Assembly: GCF_014195635.1 (NCBI RefSeq)
Contig: NZ_JACICC010000006.1
Coordinates: forward strand, 1 to 64,000
DNA: 64,000 nt
Direction: 5' to 3'
Source: Pseudochelatococcus contaminans
GTDB lineage: Bacteria; Pseudomonadota; Alphaproteobacteria; Rhizobiales; Beijerinckiaceae
Shown: piece after piece, positions 44,116 to 51,855 of the stretch
Position numbering within the stretch: the first letter of the stretch is position 1
How the letters are laid out: every line of letters starts with the position of its first letter
Notes under the pieces: generated by a model
Databases searched by the model: none
Told to the model about the DNA's origin: nothing
Seen by the model: only the letters and a program-made list of their open reading frames with translations
Made by a program: the position numbers and the translations under genes

Positions 44116-45249
44116 ATGGCGAAAAAAGAATGGCATTTTCCGCGTAGCGCGTTTGCGGCGAGCGTCTATGGCGTCCTCGTTGAAAGCCCGGCCTCCGCGG
44201 TCAGCCTCTTCGGGCCGCGCCGAACGGGCAAGACGGAGTTCCTTCAGCAGGATCTGGCGCCGCTGGCGGAGGGCAGGAAGCACCGCGTCGTGTATGTCAG
44301 CCTGTGGCAGACGGTCCAAGCGCCGATGGCGAGCCTTCTCTATGCTTTTGACAGCGCCTTGCGCGGCGGCAGTCTGACCGACCGGATCAAAGACACCGCG
44401 CGCAGACTGGCGCCGAAGTTCAAGCTCAAGGCGCCAGGAACCGGCGCAGAGATCGAAATCGATGTGGGTGCGTTGCGCGGCAAGCCGCAGGACAATCATC
44501 TCCTTTTGCTCGATCAGTATTGCGAACGCCTTGCGGATGAAAAACACCCGACCATTCTGCTGTTCGATGAGTTTCAAGAACTGGCGCGCAGCGAGAACAG
44601 CGCTCCGATCGTTGCAGCCTTGCGAACCAGCCTGGACAAGCGCCATGGCAGTCTGTTGTCGGTTTTCACCGGCTCATCGCAGGAAGGGCTGAGAAAGGTT
44701 TTCAGCGCCAAAGATGCGCCATTCTATCGTTTCGCTACGCAAATGACCTTGCCGGAGCTGGACGAGGAATTCATCGATCATCAACTGGCTGTCTTCAAAA
44801 GCAAGGCAAAGCGTAAGATCGAAAGGACTGATGCGCTGGCGGTCTTCGACAAGATTCAGCGAAACCCGCTTTTCTTTCAGCAATGGCTCATCGCGCTGAT
44901 GGTCCATTCGGAGCTGACTCCGGCTACCGCAATCGATCATGTCCTTGCAGACATTGGGGTGCAGTTTGACTTCGACAGGATCTGGAGGGGCCTGAGCGGG
45001 TTACAGCGCGCGGTTCTCAGACTTCTGGTCGAGCAAACAGAGCAGATCTACGCGGAAGCGTCGACCGCACGCATGGCGAGCCTGACGGGAAAGTCTGCCC
45101 CGTCGAACGCAGCGGTCCAAACAGCGATCAGGCGCCTCTCCCGTCTGGGCATGGCGGAAAAATGGGAGAACACCTGGCGACTGAACGACACCCTGCTCGA
45201 AGTATGGGTTCGGGGGCGGCCGGACACCGACTTCAAGGACGGGAGATAG
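44116..45249 (+). CDS. Orphan AAA-type ATPase with C-terminal winged-helix-like domain
   Basis: A 377-residue P-loop ATPase. Walker A is GPRRTGKT at 33-40, Walker B is ILLFDEFQEL with Asp151 and Glu152, and a sensor-like strand SLLSVFTGSS follows near 185. The layout resembles the archaeal-type STAND/AAA ATPases, with a helical lid and a C-terminal winged-helix segment (LQRAVLRLLVEQ, then AAVQTAIRRLSRLGMAEKWENTWRLNDTLLEVWV). No partner gene is adjacent: it is flanked by a gene-free stretch and by IS debris, with similar short repeats on both sides. The function is unknown; related ATPases occur with mobile elements and defence loci. Confidence 0.7.
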   Translation: MAKKEWHFPRSAFAASVYGVLVESPASAVSLFGPRRTGKTEFLQQDLAPLAEGRKHRVVYVSLWQTVQAPMASLLYAFDSALRGGSLTDRIKDTARRLAPKFKLKAPGTGAEIEIDVGALRGKPQDNHLLLLDQYCERLADEKHPTILLFDEFQELARSENSAPIVAALRTSLDKRHGSLLSVFTGSSQEGLRKVFSAKDAPFYRFATQMTLPELDEEFIDHQLAVFKSKAKRKIERTDALAVFDKIQRNPLFFQQWLIALMVHSELTPATAIDHVLADIGVQFDFDRIWRGLSGLQRAVLRLLVEQTEQIYAEASTARMASLTGKSAPSNAAVQTAIRRLSRLGMAEKWENTWRLNDTLLEVWVRGRPDTDFKDGR

Positions 45250-45256
45250 CCACAAT

Positions 45257-45272
45257 TAGCCAAGGATGGCTA
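45257..45272. repeat. Inverted repeat TAGCCA-AGGA-TGGCTA downstream of the orphan ATPase
   Basis: Perfect 6-bp arms with a 4-bp spacer, 7 bp after the ATPase stop. It uses the same TAGCCA/TGGCTA words found upstream of the gene. A further TAGCCA overlaps the stop (45247-45252). Confidence 0.5.
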
Positions 45273-45354
45273 TAGCGTTGCATGTGGAAGAGGTGAGCCT
45301 GTCAGGCCGGAAGGCTGGATACAGTCTGCGGCACATCGGCGTGGTCCCTATGAG

Positions 45355-46175
45355 GCTCAGGCCTCATTGATTAAGATAGAATGTGACGGTTGCTGCGATG
45401 CAGATGGTCGAAAAGAAGGCGTGGTCGTATCGTGTTGCGATGCGCCTCCAGTCCTTGAGTCTGCCGAACATGTTCTCGATCCTGTGGCGCTGGCGATAGA
45501 GCCTCTTGTCGTAAGGCAGCGGCTGCTTTCGGGTTCTGTTTGACGGAATGCACGGCTCTATGCCCCTTTCGATGAGGGCTTGTCTGAACCAGTTGCTGTC
45601 GTAGCCTTTGTCGGCGATCAGGTTGGCCGCAGGTGGCAGGACAGCAGGCATGAGGCAGAGCCCCCTTGTGGTCACTCATCTGGCCTTCGCTCAGGAGCAG
45701 AGACGAGCGGTCGTCCCTTCTCGTCGCAGACAGCATGCAGCTTCGAGTTCAGCCCGCCTTTGGTTCGCCCGATACGACGGGGAACATCCCCTTTTGAAGA
45801 AGGTTCGCCGCCGTGCGGTGGGCCTTCAGATGCGTGGCATCGATCATGATGCGTTCAGGTTTGGGCCTTCGCCGGCGAGGCTGGCGAAGATGCGGTCGAA
45901 CACACCCTGCCGGCTCCAGCGGATGAAGCGGTTGTAGAGCGTCTTGTGCGGACCGTAGTCCTTCGGCGCGTCCTTCCACTGCAAACCGTTCCTGATCACG
46001 TAGACGATGCCACTGACCAGGCGCCAATCATCGACGCGCGCAACACCATGCGGCAGCGGGAAAAACGGCGATATCTGCCCCATTTGGCGCTCGCTCAGCA
46101 AAAACAGATCACCCATCACAACCTCCTCAATGGAGACTGTCAATCACATCTCAAGTCATATTAATAGCTCATCAT
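45355..46175 (-). mobile_element. IS427-group (IS5 family) insertion sequence, frame-damaged
   Basis: A nearly full-length element transcribed on the minus strand. The first frame (45844-46143) encodes the IS5/IS427 N-terminus (LSERQMGQISPFFPL, RNGLQWKDAPKDYGPHKTLYNRF). The last frame (45364-45675) encodes ADKGYDSNWFRQAL and YRQRHRIENMFGRLKDWRRIATRYD with the catalytic Glu. A slippery heptamer CCCAAAC sits in the correct zero frame at minus-strand 45865-45859, as used for -1 frameshifting in this group. A further frame loss near 45760-45790 (a one-base deletion in a G run by comparison with the 59.5-kb copy) and another near 45660 make it inactive. Ends are approximate. Confidence 0.8.
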
Positions 46176-46182
46176 CCTAGCT

Positions 46183-46371
46183 CTGGATCAAGGCGTCGCG
46201 ACCAAGACGCATGTGCTGAACCTGCTGCATCTTCTGATCGATGGGAAGACGACTGACGGCTCTGACATTGACACGCCACAGGCACTGACCTTGCTGCCTG
46301 AACCCAAGGCCAATGTGGAACGCTACAATGGTTTGCGGGTCCGGATCGTGGGAGGTCGCCATGCGTCATGA
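46183..46371 (+). pseudogene. C-terminal remnant of IS21-family transposase (istA)
   Basis: The plus strand reads LDQGVATKTHVLNLLHLLIDG, then IDTPQALTLLPEPKANVERYNGLR and GGRHAS before a TGA at 46369-46371. This is the usual IstA C-terminus. The rest of the gene is missing; it is cut off just where the IS427-type element ends, which suggests that element inserted into or recombined with an IS21 copy. It overlaps the istB start as in intact IS21 elements. Confidence 0.7.
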
Positions 46372-46903
46372 TCCCGCCAGCGCCGCCGTCGTCATCATGC
46401 TGCGTAGCCTGAAGATGTATGGCATGGCCCAAGCGGTCACGGACCTGATCGAGCAAGGCGCTCCAGTCTTCGATGCGGCCGTGCCGATCCTGTCCCAGTT
46501 GCTAAAAGCCGAGATGGCTGAGCGCGAGGTCCGCTCGATAGCCTATCATATGAAGGCTGCGCGCTTCCCCGCCTACAAGGATATCTAAGGCTACGATTTC
46601 GCCGCCAGCGAGATAAAAGAGGCGACGGTTCGCCAACTGCATCGATGCGAGTTCATGAACGGAGCGCAGAACATTGTCCTCGTCGGCGGGCCGGGCACAG
46701 GCAAAACATACGTCGAGACCGCCCTCGGCGTCCAGGCTATCGAGCATCACTGCCGAAAAGTCCGCTTCTTCTCGACCATCGAATTGGTCAATACGCTCGA
46801 GCAGGAGACAGCCGCCGGCTGGCAACCCGCGATGACAAAACCGCAGACAGTTTCCTCGGCTTCGTCGATGTCGCCTGCATCAGGCTATGGCTCTGCCATT
46901 TGT
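46361..46903 (+). pseudogene. Degenerate IS21-family helper ATPase (istB)
   Basis: Frame 46361-46588 encodes MLRSLKMYGMAQAVTDLIEQG and LLKAEMAEREVRSIAYHMKAARFPAYKDI. An in-frame TAA at 46586-46588 then interrupts. The same frame continues with GYDFAASEIKEATVRQLHRCEF and the Walker A GGPGTGKTYVETALGVQAIEHH before degenerating near 46830. The 3' half is missing; the sequence ends against the GntR gene. Clearly inactive. Confidence 0.8.
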
Positions 46904-46912
46904 CAACATGAC

Positions 46913-47641
46913 CTAATCCCTTCTGGCATGCTTGTTTCCAGATGTCGTAAGTGGGGAGAGTGATACGTCGCTGGTATAATTCTCGCGCATGAAATTGATG
47001 AAGTTATCCTGGAACTGGCGCGTATGGGCGTGGGCCAGCTGATCGGCCAGGTCGACATCCTTCGCGCGGATTGCTTCAAACATCTGATTGTGTTCATCCG
47101 TCAGAAGATAACTATCCTGTGTTCTCTCAATATACTCAAAATGAAGATGCAGCATGCGCTGGCCTTGATTGAGTAAGCGCTCATAAAATGATGTAAAGTA
47201 GGGGTTCTTTCCGGCTTTGGCGATGGCAAGATGGAATTGCTTGTTGGCTTCTGACATCTCCAGATAGTCGTTGGCTTGAACGGCAGCCTCGAAGGACTGC
47301 TGACGGCTGGCGATCTGCTTCAGGTCCGCCGCTGTGCGCAAGGCTGCTGCCAGACGCGTGGTCATTCGCTGGGCAATATCCAGCGCCTCGACATATTTGG
47401 GAAAAGTCCTGACCTCGATAGGCGCAACAATGGTGCTGCGGTTCGACAGCGTTACGACAAGCTCTTCCCCCGCAAGCCGGATCAATGCTTCCCGCACGGG
47501 CGAGCGTGACATGCCGAAACGCTCTGCCAGCGTATTTTCATCCAGCAGTTGCCCCGGCTGAAGCGTCAGCGTCAGAATTTCATTGCGCAGGGTTTCATAG
47601 ACTGTTCTCCAGCCAGACCCCTTCACCTGTCTCTTATCCAT
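46913..47641 (-). CDS. GntR-family (FadR/FCD) transcriptional regulator
   Basis: A 242-residue regulator. The N-terminal winged helix is VYETLRNEILTLTLQPGQLLDENTLAERFGMSRSPVREALIRLAGEELV at about 14-62, and an all-helical FCD ligand domain follows, with the metal-binding pattern around EANKQFHLAIAKAGKNPYF and TDEHNQMFEAI. It is divergent from an amino-acid ABC importer and the hydroxyproline-type operon. HypR of Sinorhizobium meliloti, also GntR type, represses the hyp genes in an equivalent position. Palindromes at 47686-47707 are candidate sites. Confidence 0.88.
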   Translation of the reverse strand: MDKRQVKGSGWRTVYETLRNEILTLTLQPGQLLDENTLAERFGMSRSPVREALIRLAGEELVVTLSNRSTIVAPIEVRTFPKYVEALDIAQRMTTRLAAALRTAADLKQIASRQQSFEAAVQANDYLEMSEANKQFHLAIAKAGKNPYFTSFYERLLNQGQRMLHLHFEYIERTQDSYLLTDEHNQMFEAIRAKDVDLADQLAHAHTRQFQDNFINFMRENYTSDVSLSPLTTSGNKHARRD

Positions 47642-47685
47642 CCCGTTCGACCTATCTCACGCCGTTTTCAAGCGAATCCATAGCG

Positions 47686-47707
47686 CGTGAAATTCACGAT
47701 GTCGACA
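47686..47707. promoter_or_regulatory. Two palindromes, candidate GntR operators
   Basis: A perfect CGTGAA-A-TTCACG at 47686-47698 and TGTCGACA at 47700-47707, adjacent to each other in the 207-bp divergent region, 45-60 bp upstream of the gntR start. A TTGACA at 47721-47726 could be a -35 box for the importer operon. Confidence 0.45.
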
Positions 47708-47848
47708 ATCAACTTTCCGCTTGACACGGATGATCTGTTGCCGCCAAACTCTCTACGGTCGACACTGTGACGACACAAAATCAATAAAGGCAATAAGCCG
47801 GGGATAAAACGAGCCATTCAAGATGGCTTTATTTCGGGAGAGAGTCAT

Positions 47849-48679
47849 ATGTTTGCTAAAACTTTCGCGCCCGCAATGTGTGCGGCGTCTGCCTTGGCGC
47901 TCGTCGCCGGGCTCTCCATGACTTCAGCAGCGGCGCAAACTGGCGATGGTTTCTGGCAGGGTGTCCAGAAAGCGGGCACACTGCGCTGCGGCGCAGCCAT
48001 CGATCAGCCTTATGTCATGCGTAACCCGGCGACGGGTGAGTATTCGGGGTTTTTTGCGGATTTATGCCGTGAATTCGCTGAAGTCCTGAAGGTTAAGCCT
48101 GTATTCGTCGATACGACCTGGGACAATATCGTCGCAGGCCTTCAGGCTGGAAAATGGGACGTTTCCCTTGCCCTGAGCCGCACGCCGGCCCGCGCGATGG
48201 CCATCAACTTCTCTGCACCTGCGATGGAGTATCAAACCTCCTTCGTCTACAACAAGAACAATACGAAGATACCTGAAGGTCTGGTGTCTTTCGCGGATCT
48301 CGACAAAAAGGATCTGACGTTTGTCGTGATGTCCGGGACGTCTCAGGACAAGACTGTGTCCGAGGCGATCAAGAACGCTCGTATTCTTCGCCTGCCATCA
48401 ACTGAAGAGACGCGTATGGCGCTTGTCTCGCGGCGGGCCGATGTACTCGTTGCTCCGTCAGATACCAATGCTATTTTTGCAGGCATCAATCCAGACTGGG
48501 CCGTGCTGTTCAATCCAACTCCGGCGCTGGCCGAATATGGCGTGGGCTTCGGCTTGCCGCGGCATCTGTCGTATTCAGATGTTCAAGTGGCGAATATCTT
48601 CATTGAGCAGCTTCGCGCTGCTGGCAAGGTTAAATCGTTCATAGACAAGGCAACGGCCGAAGTCATCGCCGGTCAGTAA
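47849..48679 (+). CDS. ABC transporter substrate-binding protein, polar amino acid type
   Basis: A 276-residue periplasmic binding protein of the SBP_bac_3 family. The signal peptide is about residues 1-31 (LALVAGLSMTSAAAQ). The mature part holds LRCGAAIDQPYVMRNPATGEYSGFFADLCREFAEVL, WDNIVAGLQAGKWDVSLALSRTPARA and FVVMSGTSQDKTVSEAI, all standard for the family. It starts after GGGAGAGAG. First gene of the catabolic operon; probably binds hydroxyproline or a related imino acid, inferred from the downstream enzymes. Confidence 0.9.
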   Translation: MFAKTFAPAMCAASALALVAGLSMTSAAAQTGDGFWQGVQKAGTLRCGAAIDQPYVMRNPATGEYSGFFADLCREFAEVLKVKPVFVDTTWDNIVAGLQAGKWDVSLALSRTPARAMAINFSAPAMEYQTSFVYNKNNTKIPEGLVSFADLDKKDLTFVVMSGTSQDKTVSEAIKNARILRLPSTEETRMALVSRRADVLVAPSDTNAIFAGINPDWAVLFNPTPALAEYGVGFGLPRHLSYSDVQVANIFIEQLRAAGKVKSFIDKATAEVIAGQ

Positions 48680-48687
48680 AGCCAAGA

Positions 48688-48715
48688 GCGCGGCTGTTCT
48701 TGATGGCTGCCGCGC
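48688..48715 (+). promoter_or_regulatory. Intercistronic hairpin after the binding-protein gene
   Basis: A perfect 7-bp stem GCGCGGC / GCCGCGC with a 14-nt loop, in the 63-bp gap between binding-protein and ATPase genes. Probably a partial terminator or mRNA stabiliser favouring high binding-protein levels. Confidence 0.5.
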
Positions 48716-48742
48716 CTCCTTGCCGTCTATCGAGAGGCAGAC

Positions 48743-49537
48743 ATGGGAAATACTATGACAGTCGCGCCCGCGCAGGGCGACGGCAGTGCCCTGTTGTGCG
48801 TAAAAGGTCTTCGTATGGGCTATGGCCCGGTTGAAGTGCTCAAAGGTATGGACATCGAAATGAAACCCGGTGAGCGCGTCGTGCTGATCGGGCCAAGCGG
48901 CAGCGGCAAGAGCACGCTGCTTCGCGTCATGATGGGCCTTGAGCAGATCCAGCACGGTCAGATTACATTCGGAGGCGACCCTTATATTACTGCTGATAAG
49001 GGGAAGACGAAGATCGATATTGGTGTTCGCAAGAAAATCGGTATGGTCTTCCAGCATTACACGTTGTTCCCTCATCTCAGTGTATTGGGGAACCTGATCC
49101 TTGCGCCGTGCAAGGTGGCCGGCGAAAGCCGTTCATCCGCCTCCGAGCGCGCGCGGGCTCTTCTTGAGCGCCTTGGACTGTCGCACCGCGTCGATGCATA
49201 CCCGGCGCAGCTTTCCGGCGGGCAAAAACAACGTGTCGCCATTGCCCGCGCACTCATGCTCGATCCCAAGCTCATGCTTTTCGACGAGGTGACATCGGCG
49301 CTCGATCCTGAATTGGTTGCCGAGGTCGAACAGGTCATTCTGCAGCTTGCGGCCCAGAATATGCCGATGATGATCGTCACGCACGATATGTGGTTCGCCA
49401 AGAATATCGCGTCGCGCGTTATCTTTGCCGCCGAAGGCAGGATCATCGAAGACGGCCCGCCGGAGCAGGTGCTGGGCAACCCGCGCGAGGAACGCACACG
49501 AGAATTCCTTGAACGCGTTTTCCATATCAAGACTTGA
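48743..49537 (+). CDS. ABC transporter ATPase, polar amino acid type (GlnQ/HisP-like)
   Basis: A 264-residue ABC ATPase. Walker A is LIGPSGSGKSTLLRVMMG, the Q-loop is GMVFQHYTLFPHLSVLGNL, the signature is LSGGQKQRVAIARALM and Walker B is LMLFDEVTSALDPELVAEV. The switch His is in MIVTHDMWFAKNIA. It is followed by two permease genes. Note that Glu of the usual DEP is followed by Val here (DEV), which is common in this family. Confidence 0.92.
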   Translation: MGNTMTVAPAQGDGSALLCVKGLRMGYGPVEVLKGMDIEMKPGERVVLIGPSGSGKSTLLRVMMGLEQIQHGQITFGGDPYITADKGKTKIDIGVRKKIGMVFQHYTLFPHLSVLGNLILAPCKVAGESRSSASERARALLERLGLSHRVDAYPAQLSGGQKQRVAIARALMLDPKLMLFDEVTSALDPELVAEVEQVILQLAAQNMPMMIVTHDMWFAKNIASRVIFAAEGRIIEDGPPEQVLGNPREERTREFLERVFHIKT

Positions 49538-49545
49538 GGGGCGCG

Positions 49546-50205
49546 ATGAACTACACGTTCGATCTCGGCGCTGTGACGCGCAACTTCGATGTCTTGCTGC
49601 AAGGGCTTTCGCTAACCCTGCAACTGACAATAGCTGCTAATATAGTCGGGCTGATCCTTGGCTTTCTGCTTGCGTTGATGCTTGTCAGCCGGTTTGCACT
49701 GGTGCGGGGACCAGCAACGGCATTTGTCGAGTTTTTCCGCTGTACGCCGGCGTTGATCCAGATCGTCTGGTTCTTTTACTGCGTGCCGATGCTGTTCAAC
49801 GTATTTATCGGCTCGATAACAATGGCCGTGCTGGCGCTTGGCCTGAACCTTGCCGCCTTCAACGCCGAGGCTTATCGGGCAGCCATTCAGGCCGTGCCTC
49901 GCGAGCATGAAGATGCAGGGATAGCGCTTGGTCTCTCGCCATTGCAGCGTGTTCTTTACATCATTCTGCCATCGGCCATCAGAGCTTCTGTACCGGTCTT
50001 GCTGACGAATGGCATCGGAATATTGCAGCAAAGCGCGCTTGTTTCCATCGTTGCTGTTCCGGATCTGATGTACGAGGCCAAAACCCTTGCAACCGAGACA
50101 TATCGCCCGATCGAAACCTTTACGATCGTCGCGCTGATGTATTTCGCCATCTCCCTCCCGGTCAGTCAGCTCGTCGGCTGGCTGGAGCGGCGCAGGCCCG
50201 CGTGA
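49546..50205 (+). CDS. ABC transporter permease 1, His/Glu/Gln/Arg type
   Basis: A 219-residue permease with five membrane segments and the family loop NAEAYRAAIQAVPREHEDAGIALGLSPLQRVLYIILPSAIRASVPVL (EAA motif). The N-terminal LLQGLSLTLQLTIAANIVGLILGFLLAL is typical. Start 49546 is an ATG 8 bp after the ATPase stop; a TTG at 49534 is less likely. It pairs with the next gene product. Confidence 0.9.
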   Translation: MNYTFDLGAVTRNFDVLLQGLSLTLQLTIAANIVGLILGFLLALMLVSRFALVRGPATAFVEFFRCTPALIQIVWFFYCVPMLFNVFIGSITMAVLALGLNLAAFNAEAYRAAIQAVPREHEDAGIALGLSPLQRVLYIILPSAIRASVPVLLTNGIGILQQSALVSIVAVPDLMYEAKTLATETYRPIETFTIVALMYFAISLPVSQLVGWLERRRPA

Positions 50206-50220
50206 CCCGGAGGAACAGCC

Positions 50221-50889
50221 ATGATGTCCTATGATTTCAGTGTCGTTCTGCGCTTCTCCGATGCGCTGACACTTGGCCTGGTGATGACGCTCAAGCTGAC
50301 GGTGTTGTCAATCCTGATCGGCTCGGTGATCGGCTTTGCGGTGGCGCTTGCGCGCACATCCAGCAACGGCGTACTGCGTTTTATCTGCGCGACCTATGTC
50401 GAATTCTTTCGCGGTACGCCGGTGCTCGTGCAGTTGTTCTGGATCTTCTTCTGCCTCCCGCTCATTCTGGGGGTGGAACTGTCAAACCTGGTCTCGGGCG
50501 TTATCGCGCTGTCGCTCTATATGGGCGCGGTCTCGTCCGAAACCTTTCGGGCCGCTCTCAGAACAGTCGGTCCCGAGCAGCATGATGCGGCGATTGCCCT
50601 CGGCCTGCCGAGCCATGTCGAGGTGACTTATGTGGTGTTGCCACAGGCGCTTCTGCGCGCCGCGCCGCCGCTGCTCTCCAACTCCGTCAGTCTGTTCAAA
50701 GAAAGCGCGCTCGTTTCCGCTGTCGGTCTGGCTGATCTCATGTTCGTTGGCCAGAACATCTCGAACACCACCGGGCGACCCGTGGAAGTTCTGACGATCG
50801 TTGCTCTGATCTACTTCGTCATCGCTTTTCCCATCACCCGGGTGGTTACGGTTTTCGAGCGCCGAATGCTCAGAAAACTGAAAGCCTGA
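50221..50889 (+). CDS. ABC transporter permease 2, His/Glu/Gln/Arg type
   Basis: A 222-residue permease homologous to permease 1, with TLGLVMTLKLTVLSILIGSVIGFAVALARTS, YVEFFRGTPVLVQLFWIFF and the EAA loop SSETFRAALRTVGPEQHDAAIALGLPSHVEVTYVVLPQALLRAAPPL. It ends 26 bp before the DapA-family gene, so importer and catabolic enzymes are probably on one message. Confidence 0.9.
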   Translation: MMSYDFSVVLRFSDALTLGLVMTLKLTVLSILIGSVIGFAVALARTSSNGVLRFICATYVEFFRGTPVLVQLFWIFFCLPLILGVELSNLVSGVIALSLYMGAVSSETFRAALRTVGPEQHDAAIALGLPSHVEVTYVVLPQALLRAAPPLLSNSVSLFKESALVSAVGLADLMFVGQNISNTTGRPVEVLTIVALIYFVIAFPITRVVTVFERRMLRKLKA

Positions 50890-50915
50890 TCTCTCTTTTC
50901 ATAAAGGAAAGTACG

Positions 50916-51797
50916 ATGAAACTTACAGGTATTCTTCCTGCGCTTGTCACGCCTTTCGACGCCGATGGTGCTATCGATTTCGCGGCTTTCAAGGCCTTGC
51001 TGACCGATCTTCGCGCCGCGGGCGTCTCCGGCTGGGTGCCTTGCGGGTCGTCGGGAGAGTACAACTTTCTCTCCGATGCCGAGCGCGATGCGGTTCTGCA
51101 ATTCGTCAAGGATTTCGCCACTCCTGATGAAATCCTGATTGCGGGCACCAATGCGCCCCACACCGCCGGCGTCATCGCTAACACCCGGCGCGCGAAGGAA
51201 ATTGGCTACGACACTGTTCTTCTGGCCACTCCATTCTATACCAAACCGACACAGGCCGAGTTGATCAAGCATTTCGAGACCGTTCTCGATGCTGTCGACG
51301 TCAATATCGTGCTCTACAACTATCCGGACAAGGACGGCGTTGAGCTTGGCTGGGAGGTGCTGGATGCGCTGGCGGATCATCCCCGTGTCATTGGCATCAA
51401 GGAAAGCTCGGGGTCGCTGCAGCGCGCTATCGGCATCTCCACGCGGTATAAGGATCGGCTCCAGCTTGTGTCCGGTTCGGACGATATCGCGCTGGATTTC
51501 ATGATCTGGGGCGCCGATAGCTGGATCTGCGGGCCGTCCAATTTTCTGGGCAAGGCCGTTTGCGATCTGGACCGCACCTTCCGGTCCGGCGATCTGGTCA
51601 AGGCCAAGGCGCAGATGGCGATCCTCTATGCTGTTATGAACATTCTGGAATCCGGAAAGTTCGTGCAAAAGCTCAAATATGGTTGCGAGCTTCAGGGCAC
51701 GCCTGTCGGCCAATGCCGCGCGCCGCTCGGGCCGCTGACCGACGAGGAAAAGGCGCAGTTCCGCACTGCCATGGAACCCATTCTGAGCTGGGCATGA
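50916..51797 (+). CDS. DapA-family lyase, probable 1-pyrroline-4-hydroxy-2-carboxylate deaminase
   Basis: A 293-residue class I aldolase-fold protein. The Schiff-base Lys is residue 162 in VIGIKESSGS, with Tyr134 in VLYNYP and the GSSGEYN phosphate-like loop at 44-50. In hydroxyproline catabolism a DapA-family member (LhpC/HypD) deaminates and dehydrates Delta1-pyrroline-4-hydroxy-2-carboxylate to 2-oxoglutarate semialdehyde. The neighbouring oxidase, aldehyde dehydrogenase and epimerase genes support that reading. Sequence alone does not exclude other DapA-family reactions. Confidence 0.82.
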   Translation: MKLTGILPALVTPFDADGAIDFAAFKALLTDLRAAGVSGWVPCGSSGEYNFLSDAERDAVLQFVKDFATPDEILIAGTNAPHTAGVIANTRRAKEIGYDTVLLATPFYTKPTQAELIKHFETVLDAVDVNIVLYNYPDKDGVELGWEVLDALADHPRVIGIKESSGSLQRAIGISTRYKDRLQLVSGSDDIALDFMIWGADSWICGPSNFLGKAVCDLDRTFRSGDLVKAKAQMAILYAVMNILESGKFVQKLKYGCELQGTPVGQCRAPLGPLTDEEKAQFRTAMEPILSWA

Positions 51798-51805
51798 TTG
51801 ATCGC

Positions 51806-51830
51806 GGCGGGCGGCAAAAGGTCGCCCGCC
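51806..51830 (+). promoter_or_regulatory. Intercistronic hairpin
   Basis: A perfect 8-bp stem GGCGGGCG / CGCCCGCC with a 9-nt loop between the DapA-family and FAD-oxidase genes. No T-tract follows. It may attenuate or stabilise the upstream message. Confidence 0.5.
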
Positions 51831-51855
51831 ATCACCATAAAATGGGGAGAGGGTG

